Part shown: positions 51,450 through 59,600 of the stretch, one piece after another
Layout: every line of letters starts with the position of its first letter
How positions within the stretch are numbered: the first letter of the stretch is position 1
Assembly (NCBI GenBank): GCA_902800045.1
Contig: CADCCZ010000005.1
Location: 225,764 to 289,763 of the forward strand
Length of the DNA stretch: 64,000 nt
DNA from: an uncultured Bacteroidia bacterium
Lineage (GTDB): Bacteria; Bacteroidota; Bacteroidia; Bacteroidales; ML635J-15
Direction of reading: 5' to 3'
Notes under the pieces: model-generated
Seen by the model: only the letters and a program-made list of their open reading frames with translations
Told to the model about the DNA's origin: nothing
The model's database searches: none
Translations under genes and position numbers: made by a program

Positions 51450-53525
51450 TTAACGAACGAGTATCTTTTCTGTATCATTATCACCAACTTTCACGATGTA
51501 CATTCCTTGCGGCAAATTGTGTCTTTCTACATCGCTTACAACGGCAAACGATTCCACAACCTGACCTAACATATTATATACCATTACATTCAATCCTTCT
51601 GCGCCAGAAATCACAAGTTCGCTTTCGTAGGAATAGATTTCGATATTCCTTGCTTCGTCAGACAAAATGGAAGTGGCAAGTTTGAATGTGACATCAACCG
51701 TTGCATCGGCAGTAACGGTAAGCGTATAGGTGTTGTTTTCAACGGCAATTGCTTCGCCGTCAACCTTGAATTCGTCAAGTTCGTAACCTTCCGCTGGAGA
51801 AATTGTGAAAACGACTTCCGTGTCGGCAAGCAAGTCTGTCAAAGATTCAGGTTCAGTAGTAACCGTGCCGTTTTCACCGACATTAAGAGTAATGGTATAG
51901 GTTTGCGATGCTGGAGCTGCTGTAAATTCATATCCCGGGAAAGTGTATTTTGCAACAACGCCCTGCCACGAATATGTTGATGTGTAGGAAGTTGCGGTTT
52001 CGGCAAAAGCAAAATCCAAAGCCTTGTTTGCCTGTACGCGTGCTGCAATCAAGAGCGAATCGCCCTTTACAGCGCACGAATTTGCAGTTATCGAACCTGC
52101 TGATTCGCCCAGAATGTGCGATATAGAAGTTTCAAGATTGCGGTTGAACGAATCGAAATAGAGCGATTTTGGCGTAGTTGCCCAGTTGTAGCCGTAAACG
52201 AAAACGCTGTCGGCATTCACGGCAAGTCCGAAACTATTTGATATTCCGCTAGTCTGCTTTACAAAACCCTTGTCGGCAACACCTGTAGCGGAATTGCAAC
52301 GGAAAACGAAGCCTGCATACATAGTTCCCTGTGCCGACACTGTATCCTGTCCAATCTTGAAACCGCCCTGAATGCCACCTGCGACAAAGAAGCTTGAATT
52401 GTCAGGAGCGATTTCGAGTGCATTCAACTGCATAAAGTTCTTGTTGTTGACCTGTGCGCCTTGTACCAGCGACAAATAATCGACCGACAAATCGGAAGCA
52501 TTAACCCTTGCTGTCCAGAAACTGTACTTGTCATCGGGTGTAACCTGCGAATCGCCAAGCGATACAACTGCATTGCTACCTTTCAGATAACCAGCGACAT
52601 ACAATTTCCCGTCCCTGTACTTCATCATCTTGGCTGTTTCGCCAACCGACGAGCCGCCCGTAACGATATGACTATTATAGGTAAGGTCGCTGTTGAGTTT
52701 CAACACAAATGCAGAACCCGCAAATGTAGAACCACCGTCCCAGTCGGCAACATTGTGTGCTAGAATCTCATTCTCGCCAATGTGCATCGTGCGTCTGAGG
52801 TTGCCCGTAACGAAGAAATTCCCGTTGGCATCCTGTGCTACTCCGTAAAGCGAAAATCCATCCGAAATGCCCCAAGTATAATTTGATGCAGGATTGTCAA
52901 CAGGATTCCAATCTACTGTAGCACGGACTGCACTGCTAATGTTTCCGTCGGCATCAACCTTTACGAAAACTGGCTGATACACATTGTGATACTCGGCATC
53001 GGGGAACGAAAACGAAATTGTTGTCTCGGTGCCATTGTTGCCTACCAGCTGCAACAAAATGTCCGTTCCGTAGAAATTGGCGCTTGTGTGGCGGGCTTTC
53101 AGTGCGAGGAATGCGCCGCCGTCGGCAGTTGGCGTGTAGTCGCTCGACGACACATCAACATCGCCGTTCTTGGAGTATATTTTCCACAAGGCATTTCCGC
53201 TGAAATCGTGCTTTACCAACATAATGTTATTGTTGTAGCTCGTTCCTGAGTACGGAGCGCCAGTCATATCCTCGCCCAGCAAATGTCCCTGCGTAGCAGC
53301 CACATCGCCGGTTGTGTCGGCATCGGAGCCCATACTTGCCAAGGTATATACATACCCTGCATCATCCACCTTTGTGCCATAAATGGTGGTCTGGGCCTTG
53401 TTCTGCGCGTTTGCCTCGGCAACAGCAGCCGAATACCAGTCAAAACTTATTTCCTGCGTCTGCGCACCGACGGCAAACGACAACCCTATAAAAAACAAAA
53501 ACAATGATAAAACTTTACAATTCAT
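51450..53525 (-). CDS. T9SS-exported propeller-like protein
   Basis: A 691-residue exported protein with signal LSLFLFFIGLSFAVGAQ. The bulk is a repetitive beta-strand region resembling SBBP-type beta-propellers (KHDFSGNALWKIYS, VFVKVDADGNISS, GVAQDANGNFFVTGN, LNALEIAPDNSSFFVAG). An InlB-type beta repeat (ITLNVGENGTVTTEPES) and a T9SS sorting domain (VMVYNMLGQVVESF to VKVGDNDTEKILVR) end the protein. It is divergent from the TonB receptor gene and may share its regulator. No enzyme motif is seen. Confidence 0.85.
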   Translation of the reverse strand: MNCKVLSLFLFFIGLSFAVGAQTQEISFDWYSAAVAEANAQNKAQTTIYGTKVDDAGYVYTLASMGSDADTTGDVAATQGHLLGEDMTGAPYSGTSYNNNIMLVKHDFSGNALWKIYSKNGDVDVSSSDYTPTADGGAFLALKARHTSANFYGTDILLQLVGNNGTETTISFSFPDAEYHNVYQPVFVKVDADGNISSAVRATVDWNPVDNPASNYTWGISDGFSLYGVAQDANGNFFVTGNLRRTMHIGENEILAHNVADWDGGSTFAGSAFVLKLNSDLTYNSHIVTGGSSVGETAKMMKYRDGKLYVAGYLKGSNAVVSLGDSQVTPDDKYSFWTARVNASDLSVDYLSLVQGAQVNNKNFMQLNALEIAPDNSSFFVAGGIQGGFKIGQDTVSAQGTMYAGFVFRCNSATGVADKGFVKQTSGISNSFGLAVNADSVFVYGYNWATTPKSLYFDSFNRNLETSISHILGESAGSITANSCAVKGDSLLIAARVQANKALDFAFAETATSYTSTYSWQGVVAKYTFPGYEFTAAPASQTYTITLNVGENGTVTTEPESLTDLLADTEVVFTISPAEGYELDEFKVDGEAIAVENNTYTLTVTADATVDVTFKLATSILSDEARNIEIYSYESELVISGAEGLNVMVYNMLGQVVESFAVVSDVERHNLPQGMYIVKVGDNDTEKILVR

Positions 53526-53587
53526 ATTCTTAACTTTTTAATTATTAATCAAATCCATAAAATTTTCTCCGTTCTGAAACGACATTG

Positions 53588-53595
53588 CAAATTTA
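53588..53595 (-). promoter_or_regulatory. -7 box TAAATTTG for the T9SS gene
   Basis: The plus strand reads CAAATTTA, the reverse of TAAATTTG, about 62 bases before the T9SS start. Confidence 0.5.
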
Positions 53596-53618
53596 CCCTA
53601 GCGCACACATACGCTCCT

Positions 53619-53665
53619 ATCCCCATTTGTCGTAGTTTTTGCCACCCCAAATCCCCATTTGTTGT
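53619..53665 (+). promoter_or_regulatory. Paired 15-bp direct repeat before the TonB receptor
   Basis: ATCCCCATTTGTCGT (53619-53633) and ATCCCCATTTGTTGT (53651-53665) are direct repeats 32 bases apart, in the 180-bp gap between the divergent T9SS and TonB genes, and 26 bases before the TonB -7 box. Confidence 0.6.
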
Positions 53666-53691
53666 GATTGACTGACAGCACCGTGACATCG

Positions 53692-53699
53692 TACCTTTG
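53692..53699 (+). promoter_or_regulatory. -7 box TACCTTTG for the TonB receptor operon
   Basis: TACCTTTG fits TAnnTTTG and ends six bases before the ATG at 53706, so the mRNA would have almost no leader. Confidence 0.6.
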
Positions 53700-53705
53700 C
53701 AAACG

Positions 53706-56477
53706 ATGAAAAAAGCGGTCGCCATATTGTGCCTTGTCACGTTGTTTGCAAGTTGCCTTGCGAGCAACACGCTGACAATAAGGCTGTTCGACAAAGCAAG
53801 CAAGGAGCCTGTCGCCGATGCATACATATACGCTTCGGACAACAACGGGAAATCGACTGGCGCTGTAAGCGACGACAACGGCACTGCAAAACTGATGCTC
53901 GGCAGTGGCGAATACACCATATACATTTCGCACATACAATACGAAACACAGCAAACAAGCATACGGCTGGAAAATGACCTTGCACTGACATTCTACTTGC
54001 AAAAAAAGAACTATCAGCTCGGTGAAGTCATTGTCACAGCCTCCGAATCAAAGAAAATAGGTTCGGTATCGACCATCGGGCGTGATGCGATGAGCCATCT
54101 GCAACCTACTAGCATCGGCGACCTTATGGAACTTCTGCCGGGTGGTGTTTCGCAGACACCATCACTCACTCAGGGCAACTCCATATCGCTGCGAGAAACT
54201 GGTTCGCTTGGCTCCAGCGGACAGAAAACGAACAGTTCGCAGTACTCGACCAATTCGCTAGGCACTTTGTTCGTGGTCGATGGCGCACCAATAAACACCG
54301 ATGCAAATATGCAGTATATGCAGGACGGCGGCTTCGACGGTATGGACATGACCAACCGCGGCGTCGATATGCGCACAATCAGCACCGACGACATCGAAAG
54401 CATAGAAGTAATGCGCGGAATACCTTCGGTCGAATACGGCAACCTTACGAGCGGAGTGGTGAACATCAAGAAGATAAGGAAACCGACAAAACTAAACGCC
54501 CGCTTCAAGGCCGATGACAAGAGCCAGCTTCTTTCGCTGGGAAAAGGTTTTGCACTCGATTCAAGCAAATCGCATATTCTGAATATCGACGGCGGTCTGC
54601 TGAACGCATACGCCGACATTCGCAATCCGCTCGAAGAATACAAACGTGCAAACCTCTCGGCACGACTGACAAGCACTCTAAATAAAGAAAAGGTATCGCT
54701 GAAAATTACACCATCGGCCGAATATACAGGTTCGTTCGACAACTACAAAACCGACGAAAACCTCAGCTATTCGGGCATAAACACCTTCAAATCGACTTAC
54801 CACAAACTGTCACTCGGCAATGGCATCAGCATTTTGCCCAACGCGAACGGTCATTACCAGAAAACTGTCGTCAATATGCAGGTAACGCAGGAGTTCGACA
54901 ACCTTGAACGCCGTGTACTTGTGGCACCGTCGCGGGCAGGCATAGCGCCAAGCAGCAACGAACCAGGTGAATACGATGCCTACCTGCTTTTCAGCGAATA
55001 TGTTGCCAACTACAGGGTCGATGGCAAACCGTTCACCGCGTTTGCAAAAACGACTACCGACTTCGAGTTCAACAGCCAGCACATAGTGAACGCGCTGAAA
55101 TTCGGTGCGGAATGGAATATGTCGAAGAATTTCGGCAAGGGGCAGATTTACGACCTTTCGCATCCGCTATCGACCAAGGGCTGGGGCAGCCGTCCGCGCC
55201 AATACAACGAAATTCCCGCTTCGCACACGCTGTCGCTTTATGTTCAGGACTACATAACCGCCAGAATCGGCAGACACCTGCTCGAAGCTCGTATAGGTGC
55301 GCGTTCAACCTCAATTCTCGGATTGCCAAAGGAATACGCAATGCACGGAAAATTCTACCTCGATCCGCGCATAAATCTGCAATGGACACTGCCTCACTTC
55401 GGCGAAAAGCAATGGAGCATATCGTTTTCGGGCGGAATCGGACGCACAACCAAAATGCCTACAATGAACTATCTTTACCCCGATGCCAACTACATAGACA
55501 TCATACAGTTAGCTTACTACAACCAGAGCAACCCTGCGGAGTTCAGCCGATACAACATATTGAGTTACAAGGAAGATGCTACCAACTACGGGCTTCAACC
55601 GGCACGAAACCTAAAAGGCGAGTTCCGCGTTGACTTCGAAATCGAAGGCTATAGGCTTTGGGTGTGCGTCTTCGATGAAAAAATGTCGTCTGGATTCCGC
55701 TATTCAAGCACCTATACGGCATTCGACTACAAGGACTACGACGAAACCTCCATCGATGTCAACCCTGCAGCCCGGCCCGAACTTGCCGACATCAGCTACG
55801 AAGCACGAAGAATACTTGGCGGATACAGTTTTGTTGAAAACGGCAGCCGTCAGGACAAGATTGGGCTTGAATGGGAATTTTCGTCGCCAAGGATAAAACC
55901 GCTATGCACGGCCATAAAGTTCAGCGGAGCATGGTTCCGTAGCATTTATGTCAACAGCCGCCCGATGTTCTACCCCGTCAGCAGTGTGGTGGATAATGTG
56001 GTGATTTCCAACAATTACATCGGTCTTTACGACTGGAACGATGGACGCATAAACGAACAGTTGAGCACCAATTTGTTCCTTGATACGCAAATCCCCAAGC
56101 TGAAACTTATTTTCTCAACATCGGTGCAGGCAATGTGGTTCGTCTCGACAAAGCGTATGGAACAGAACTGTATTCCAGTGCAATACCTTTCGGTAGCCGA
56201 CGGTCAGCTGCACGACTACACCGACCAAGCCGTTGCCGAAAATCCACTGTTGCGCCACCTCGTCTATAACCTCAGCGAATCGGCCTACGAGAAATACACA
56301 ATTCCACCAGCGATATACATAAACCTGAAAGTCACGAAGAACATTGGCAAATGGCTGAGTATGTCGCTTTTTGTAAATAAACTGCTCGACTATACACCCG
56401 ACTTTAAGCGCAACGATGTGCTTATCAGACGCAACGCGACACCTTATTTCGGAATGGAAATAAATATGAAAATTTAA
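53706..56477 (+). CDS. TonB-dependent receptor with carboxypeptidase-like N-terminal domain
   Basis: A 923-residue outer-membrane receptor; ATG 53706 follows TTGCAAACG, whose TTG belongs to the promoter. A signal peptide (KKAVAILCLVTLFAS) leads a CarboxypepD_reg-like domain (about 22-100, NTLTIRLFDKASKEPVADAYIYAS). Then come the TonB-type plug (about 105-240, LGEVIVTASESKKIGS, and DDIESIEVMRGIPSVEYGNLTSGVVNI) and a ~22-strand barrel ending YFGMEINMKI. It would import a large or scarce solute using TonB energy. It is the first gene of a locus with DUF4876 and DUF6850 partners; it has no SusD. Confidence 0.92.
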   Translation: MKKAVAILCLVTLFASCLASNTLTIRLFDKASKEPVADAYIYASDNNGKSTGAVSDDNGTAKLMLGSGEYTIYISHIQYETQQTSIRLENDLALTFYLQKKNYQLGEVIVTASESKKIGSVSTIGRDAMSHLQPTSIGDLMELLPGGVSQTPSLTQGNSISLRETGSLGSSGQKTNSSQYSTNSLGTLFVVDGAPINTDANMQYMQDGGFDGMDMTNRGVDMRTISTDDIESIEVMRGIPSVEYGNLTSGVVNIKKIRKPTKLNARFKADDKSQLLSLGKGFALDSSKSHILNIDGGLLNAYADIRNPLEEYKRANLSARLTSTLNKEKVSLKITPSAEYTGSFDNYKTDENLSYSGINTFKSTYHKLSLGNGISILPNANGHYQKTVVNMQVTQEFDNLERRVLVAPSRAGIAPSSNEPGEYDAYLLFSEYVANYRVDGKPFTAFAKTTTDFEFNSQHIVNALKFGAEWNMSKNFGKGQIYDLSHPLSTKGWGSRPRQYNEIPASHTLSLYVQDYITARIGRHLLEARIGARSTSILGLPKEYAMHGKFYLDPRINLQWTLPHFGEKQWSISFSGGIGRTTKMPTMNYLYPDANYIDIIQLAYYNQSNPAEFSRYNILSYKEDATNYGLQPARNLKGEFRVDFEIEGYRLWVCVFDEKMSSGFRYSSTYTAFDYKDYDETSIDVNPAARPELADISYEARRILGGYSFVENGSRQDKIGLEWEFSSPRIKPLCTAIKFSGAWFRSIYVNSRPMFYPVSSVVDNVVISNNYIGLYDWNDGRINEQLSTNLFLDTQIPKLKLIFSTSVQAMWFVSTKRMEQNCIPVQYLSVADGQLHDYTDQAVAENPLLRHLVYNLSESAYEKYTIPPAIYINLKVTKNIGKWLSMSLFVNKLLDYTPDFKRNDVLIRRNATPYFGMEINMKI

Positions 56478-56489
56478 ATACATTAATAT

Positions 56490-57776
56490 ATGAAAAGACA
56501 TGTAATTTTTCTGATGATTCTTGCGACAATCCTCGCATTCACATCCTGCAAGAAGGACAATGTAAACTTTGTTTTCCCGACAGGCAACATAAGGATTATC
56601 CTTCCCGAAAATGCCAACATAACCGCACGGAACAACCAGACCGTAAAGTTCACCAACCGCACCACAAACGAAGTGAAAACCGTCAGTTACGGCGACGAAG
56701 TGGAACTCACAAAAGGTCTGTACGACTGCGACTATACCGCCGAAGTGGAATACATAGTCGATGGCGTAACCTGCAATGCAATGCTGAGCGGAAGCGTGAG
56801 TTCGGTGAACATTATCGACGAAACGGGCTTCCCAATTACCACATACCTTATGGTTTCGTGCAACGACTTCATAATCGAAGAGATATTCTTCACTGGCACA
56901 CTGCGACCATCGGGCACAACCTACAACGGCGACAGCTACATAAAACTGTACAACAATACCGACAAAGTGCTGTATGCCGATGGCGTTGCAATTTTGGAAT
57001 CGGAGTTCACCTCGACTACAAAATACGACTACACTCCCGACATTCAGGCTACTACGATGACGGTAGAAGCCATTTATGTAATCCCCGGTAGCGGAACCGA
57101 GCATCCCGTGCAACCTGGTGAAAGCATTGTAATTTGTGATGTCGGCATCGACCACCGCGACGCAAATCCCAACTCGTTCGACCTTAGCCACGCCGACTTC
57201 GAGTGGTACGACGAATCTACATCGCCACAAAACCTCGACATTGACGGAGCAACCGTACCCAATATGGACAAATGGTACTGCTACACGGCAAGCTACTGGA
57301 TTTTGCACAACCGCGGTTTCAGGTCGTACGCCATAGCAAGGATTCCAATCGCCAAGGAAGCCTACCTGCAGAGCTATTCGTACACCTACAACTACACGAT
57401 GCACCTTGCCGCCGGCGACTTCGATATGCAGCGCACCGCCTACCAGATTCCAAACGAATGGATTATCGACGGCGTGAACTGTAGCGTGGAAGCAGAACGC
57501 AAATGGAACATCCTGCCGCCAAACATCGATGCAGGCTGGACTCACTGCGGAACAATCGACCACGACCAGACTCGCTATTTCAAGAGCGTTCGCCGCAAAA
57601 TGCTGTCGCTAACATCCGACGGACGAAGAGTGCTGAAGGACACCAACAATTCCACCGACGACTTCAACACCGAATGCGTGCCCTCGCTCATCGAGCAGCA
57701 AGGAACAGCCACCGATGCCAACGGCACACCAGCAAATGGGGTAACATACGATGGGATAACACCAATGAACAATTGA
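56490..57776 (+). CDS. DUF4876-family surface lipoprotein
   Basis: A 428-residue lipoprotein (signal LMILATILAFTSC, Cys20) of the DUF4876 family. The N-terminal part reads GNIRIILPENANITARNNQTV, a carboxypeptidase-regulatory-like strand set, and the centre (DSYIKLYNNTDKVLYADGVAIL) resembles a lamin-tail-type domain. The C-terminal half is rich in aromatic residues. It follows the TonB receptor by 12 bases. By position it could be a surface partner of the receptor, as SusD is for SusC, but no homology to SusD is seen. Its last codons overlap an AT-rich repeat. Confidence 0.82.
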   Translation: MKRHVIFLMILATILAFTSCKKDNVNFVFPTGNIRIILPENANITARNNQTVKFTNRTTNEVKTVSYGDEVELTKGLYDCDYTAEVEYIVDGVTCNAMLSGSVSSVNIIDETGFPITTYLMVSCNDFIIEEIFFTGTLRPSGTTYNGDSYIKLYNNTDKVLYADGVAILESEFTSTTKYDYTPDIQATTMTVEAIYVIPGSGTEHPVQPGESIVICDVGIDHRDANPNSFDLSHADFEWYDESTSPQNLDIDGATVPNMDKWYCYTASYWILHNRGFRSYAIARIPIAKEAYLQSYSYTYNYTMHLAAGDFDMQRTAYQIPNEWIIDGVNCSVEAERKWNILPPNIDAGWTHCGTIDHDQTRYFKSVRRKMLSLTSDGRRVLKDTNNSTDDFNTECVPSLIEQQGTATDANGTPANGVTYDGITPMNN

Positions 57777-57802
57777 CAATGGACAATGGATAATGGATAA
57801 TC
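57771..57802. repeat. AT-rich arm of composite element II
   Basis: CAATTGACAATGGACAATGG and ATAATGGATAATC, the inverse of the AT-rich arms seen in the other elements, begin inside the DUF4876 stop region and lead to a palindrome. Confidence 0.7.
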
Positions 57803-57832
57803 TGTAGCGACGCGCCATGGCTCGTCGCTACA
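57803..57832. repeat. 30-bp GTAGCGACG palindrome (family B copy 2)
   Basis: TGTAGCGACGCGCCA and TGGCTCGTCGCTACA are inverse arms with one mismatch. It is the same family as 49570-49599. Confidence 0.75.
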
Positions 57833-57865
57833 AATCAAATCATCAAATTTTCAAATCATCAAATC
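57833..57865. repeat. CAAATCATCAAA arm of composite element II
   Basis: AATCAAATCATCAAATTTTC then AAATCATCAAATC is the inverse complement of the TTTGATGATTTG arm at 49553-49569. It ends six bases before the next gene. Confidence 0.65.
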
Positions 57866-57871
57866 TTATTA

Positions 57872-59365
57872 ATGCGCACATTTTTTACAACCATATTACT
57901 TCTCTTTTTTGCCATTGCCTATGCCGCCAACGATACCATTCCCGTTGCAACAAGAATAAACGACGGCACGGAAAAATACGGCGATTTCATACCATTTGAA
58001 AAGCCGTCCATAAAGGTTTTGAAACACAAAAACTCGCTGACAAGCGTTTCGGTCGGTGCAACATTAAGAAACGAAAGCAGAGCCGTAATGCCTCAGCTCG
58101 GCAAAGGTGAGATTTCTGGCAACTTCAACGCCAATACATTTATAACCAACAAGAAGGGCGCCACTTGGGGAAATGCCTCGTACGCCAACGGCAAGATTGC
58201 CGATGTGCAGTTCAACGAGACAAGCGACTACGCAATGCTCTACCCCTACACGCTCGGTGATTCGGTTGGAGGCGACCTGCGCTTTCAGAACTACCGTTTC
58301 GGCGGTGGAGTGAACACCGCACTTAACAGCAACTGGAAATTAGGCATCGAAGCCCAATACCGCGCCGACCTTGCCTACCGTCAGATTGACCCGCGCCCCA
58401 AAAACCTTGTCACCGACCTCGACGCCACTATCGGAGTATCGCGCCGGGTAGCTGGCAAATACCTTATCGGCCTCGACCTCAACGCAGGAAAGTACAAGCA
58501 AACCAACAGCCTTAGGTTTTTCAGCGAACTTGGCGTTCCGAATGTCGTGCATTTCACAGGACTTGGCACACAATACTACCGTTTCCAAGGAAGCAACTAC
58601 AGCACCTACTACAAAGGCTATCGCGTGGGCGGTTCGCTCGGCATTGTCCCCGACGGAAGAGGATGGTTCGGCAATATTGCATACAACTACTTCGCATTCA
58701 CCAAGATAATATCTTCGCTCAACGAACTGCCGATGGCTCGGGCTGGAGAACACCAGACTTCGGGCGAAATCGCATACTTGAACACAGAACAAACCGCGTG
58801 GGGCATAAAACTCAAAGCATATTACAGCCGAAAGTCGGGAACAGAAAACATTTTTGGCGATGCAGCCGACAATGTATATCCGCAGATTATGAGCCTTGAA
58901 CAGTTCTCGGCAGAAAACCTAAATCTGCAACTTTCGGCCTTATACGGACAAACCGCAGAAATCCACGACTGGAATATTACCGCCAAAGTTTGTTATTTGT
59001 CGCACAGCGAGAAATACAATTCACCGACGCAGTACCTGACATTATCCCACGCAGGCGGAAAAATCGGAGGACAATACGGTTACAAAGGCAATTCGTTACA
59101 CATTGGCATTTTAACTGACCTCGGTTTCTATGCCAGAGCCCGACACGATCTGCTTCTTTACGAAAACACCATCTGGCAAAGTCCCGTACGGCAAACCTAC
59201 GAAATACTTTCGGGACATTTTCTGCAAAGCAACACAAGTTTCCGCATATCATACTCCTTCGGCAACGACATTGCAATATTCCTTGATTTAAGATACTCGT
59301 ATTCACGCTTTTTCAGCGGTAGCGACATCCATCAGGGAAGGATATCGGTGGGGATGATGTTGTGA
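57872..59365 (+). CDS. DUF6850-type outer-membrane beta-barrel protein
   Basis: A 497-residue exported barrel (signal RTFFTTILLLFFAIAYA). The body alternates transmembrane strands with short turns (TSVSVGATLRNESRAVMPQLG, LGIEAQYRADLAYRQID, IGLDLNAGKYKQTN, VGGSLGIVPDGRGWFGNIAYNYF) and ends in DIAIFLDLRYSYSRFFSG and HQGRISVGMML. It matches the DUF6850 family, which usually accompanies a DUF4876 lipoprotein and a TonB receptor. Function unknown. Preceded by a repeat element and followed by a low-complexity gap. Confidence 0.78.
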   Translation: MRTFFTTILLLFFAIAYAANDTIPVATRINDGTEKYGDFIPFEKPSIKVLKHKNSLTSVSVGATLRNESRAVMPQLGKGEISGNFNANTFITNKKGATWGNASYANGKIADVQFNETSDYAMLYPYTLGDSVGGDLRFQNYRFGGGVNTALNSNWKLGIEAQYRADLAYRQIDPRPKNLVTDLDATIGVSRRVAGKYLIGLDLNAGKYKQTNSLRFFSELGVPNVVHFTGLGTQYYRFQGSNYSTYYKGYRVGGSLGIVPDGRGWFGNIAYNYFAFTKIISSLNELPMARAGEHQTSGEIAYLNTEQTAWGIKLKAYYSRKSGTENIFGDAADNVYPQIMSLEQFSAENLNLQLSALYGQTAEIHDWNITAKVCYLSHSEKYNSPTQYLTLSHAGGKIGGQYGYKGNSLHIGILTDLGFYARARHDLLLYENTIWQSPVRQTYEILSGHFLQSNTSFRISYSFGNDIAIFLDLRYSYSRFFSGSDIHQGRISVGMML

Positions 59366-59485
59366 AAGGGCTGAAAGGCTAACAGTCCAGCAGTCTAACA
59401 GGCTAACAGCCGATTTCAAACCACAAAAAAAAATATCAAACCCAGAGGGCTGAAATGCTGGAAGGCTAAAAGGCTAAAAGACGGC
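59366..59485. repeat. GGCTGAAAGGCTAACAG-type low-complexity repeat
   Basis: GGGCTGAAAGGCTAACAG, CAGTCTAACAGGCTAACAG, GGGCTGAAATGCTGGAAGG and CTAAAAGGCTAAAAG follow each other. The same vocabulary occurs at 25622-25680. The rest of the gap up to the gdhA terminator shows nothing. Confidence 0.6.
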
Positions 59486-59546
59486 ATTACAGCGTCCTTA
59501 ATTGTTGTTTTTTAGTCGCACCGCTGTTATGATTTGGCGCTTCAAA

Positions 59547-59579
59547 CAAAAAAAGGCTCGCCGAAAAGCGAGCCTTTAT
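59547..59579 (-). terminator. Terminator of gdhA
   Basis: AGGCTCGC (59554-59561) and GCGAGCCT (59568-59575) pair over a 6-base loop. On the minus strand they run into the T run opposite the A tract at 59548-59554. Confidence 0.85.
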
Positions 59580-59600
59580 AATTTGGAGTTGAATTATCTA

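Noticed and set aside
56115..57563. A 482-codon open frame on the minus strand across the TonB receptor and DUF4876 genes
   Set aside because: It spans two well-supported genes on the other strand and shows no domain or signal peptide.
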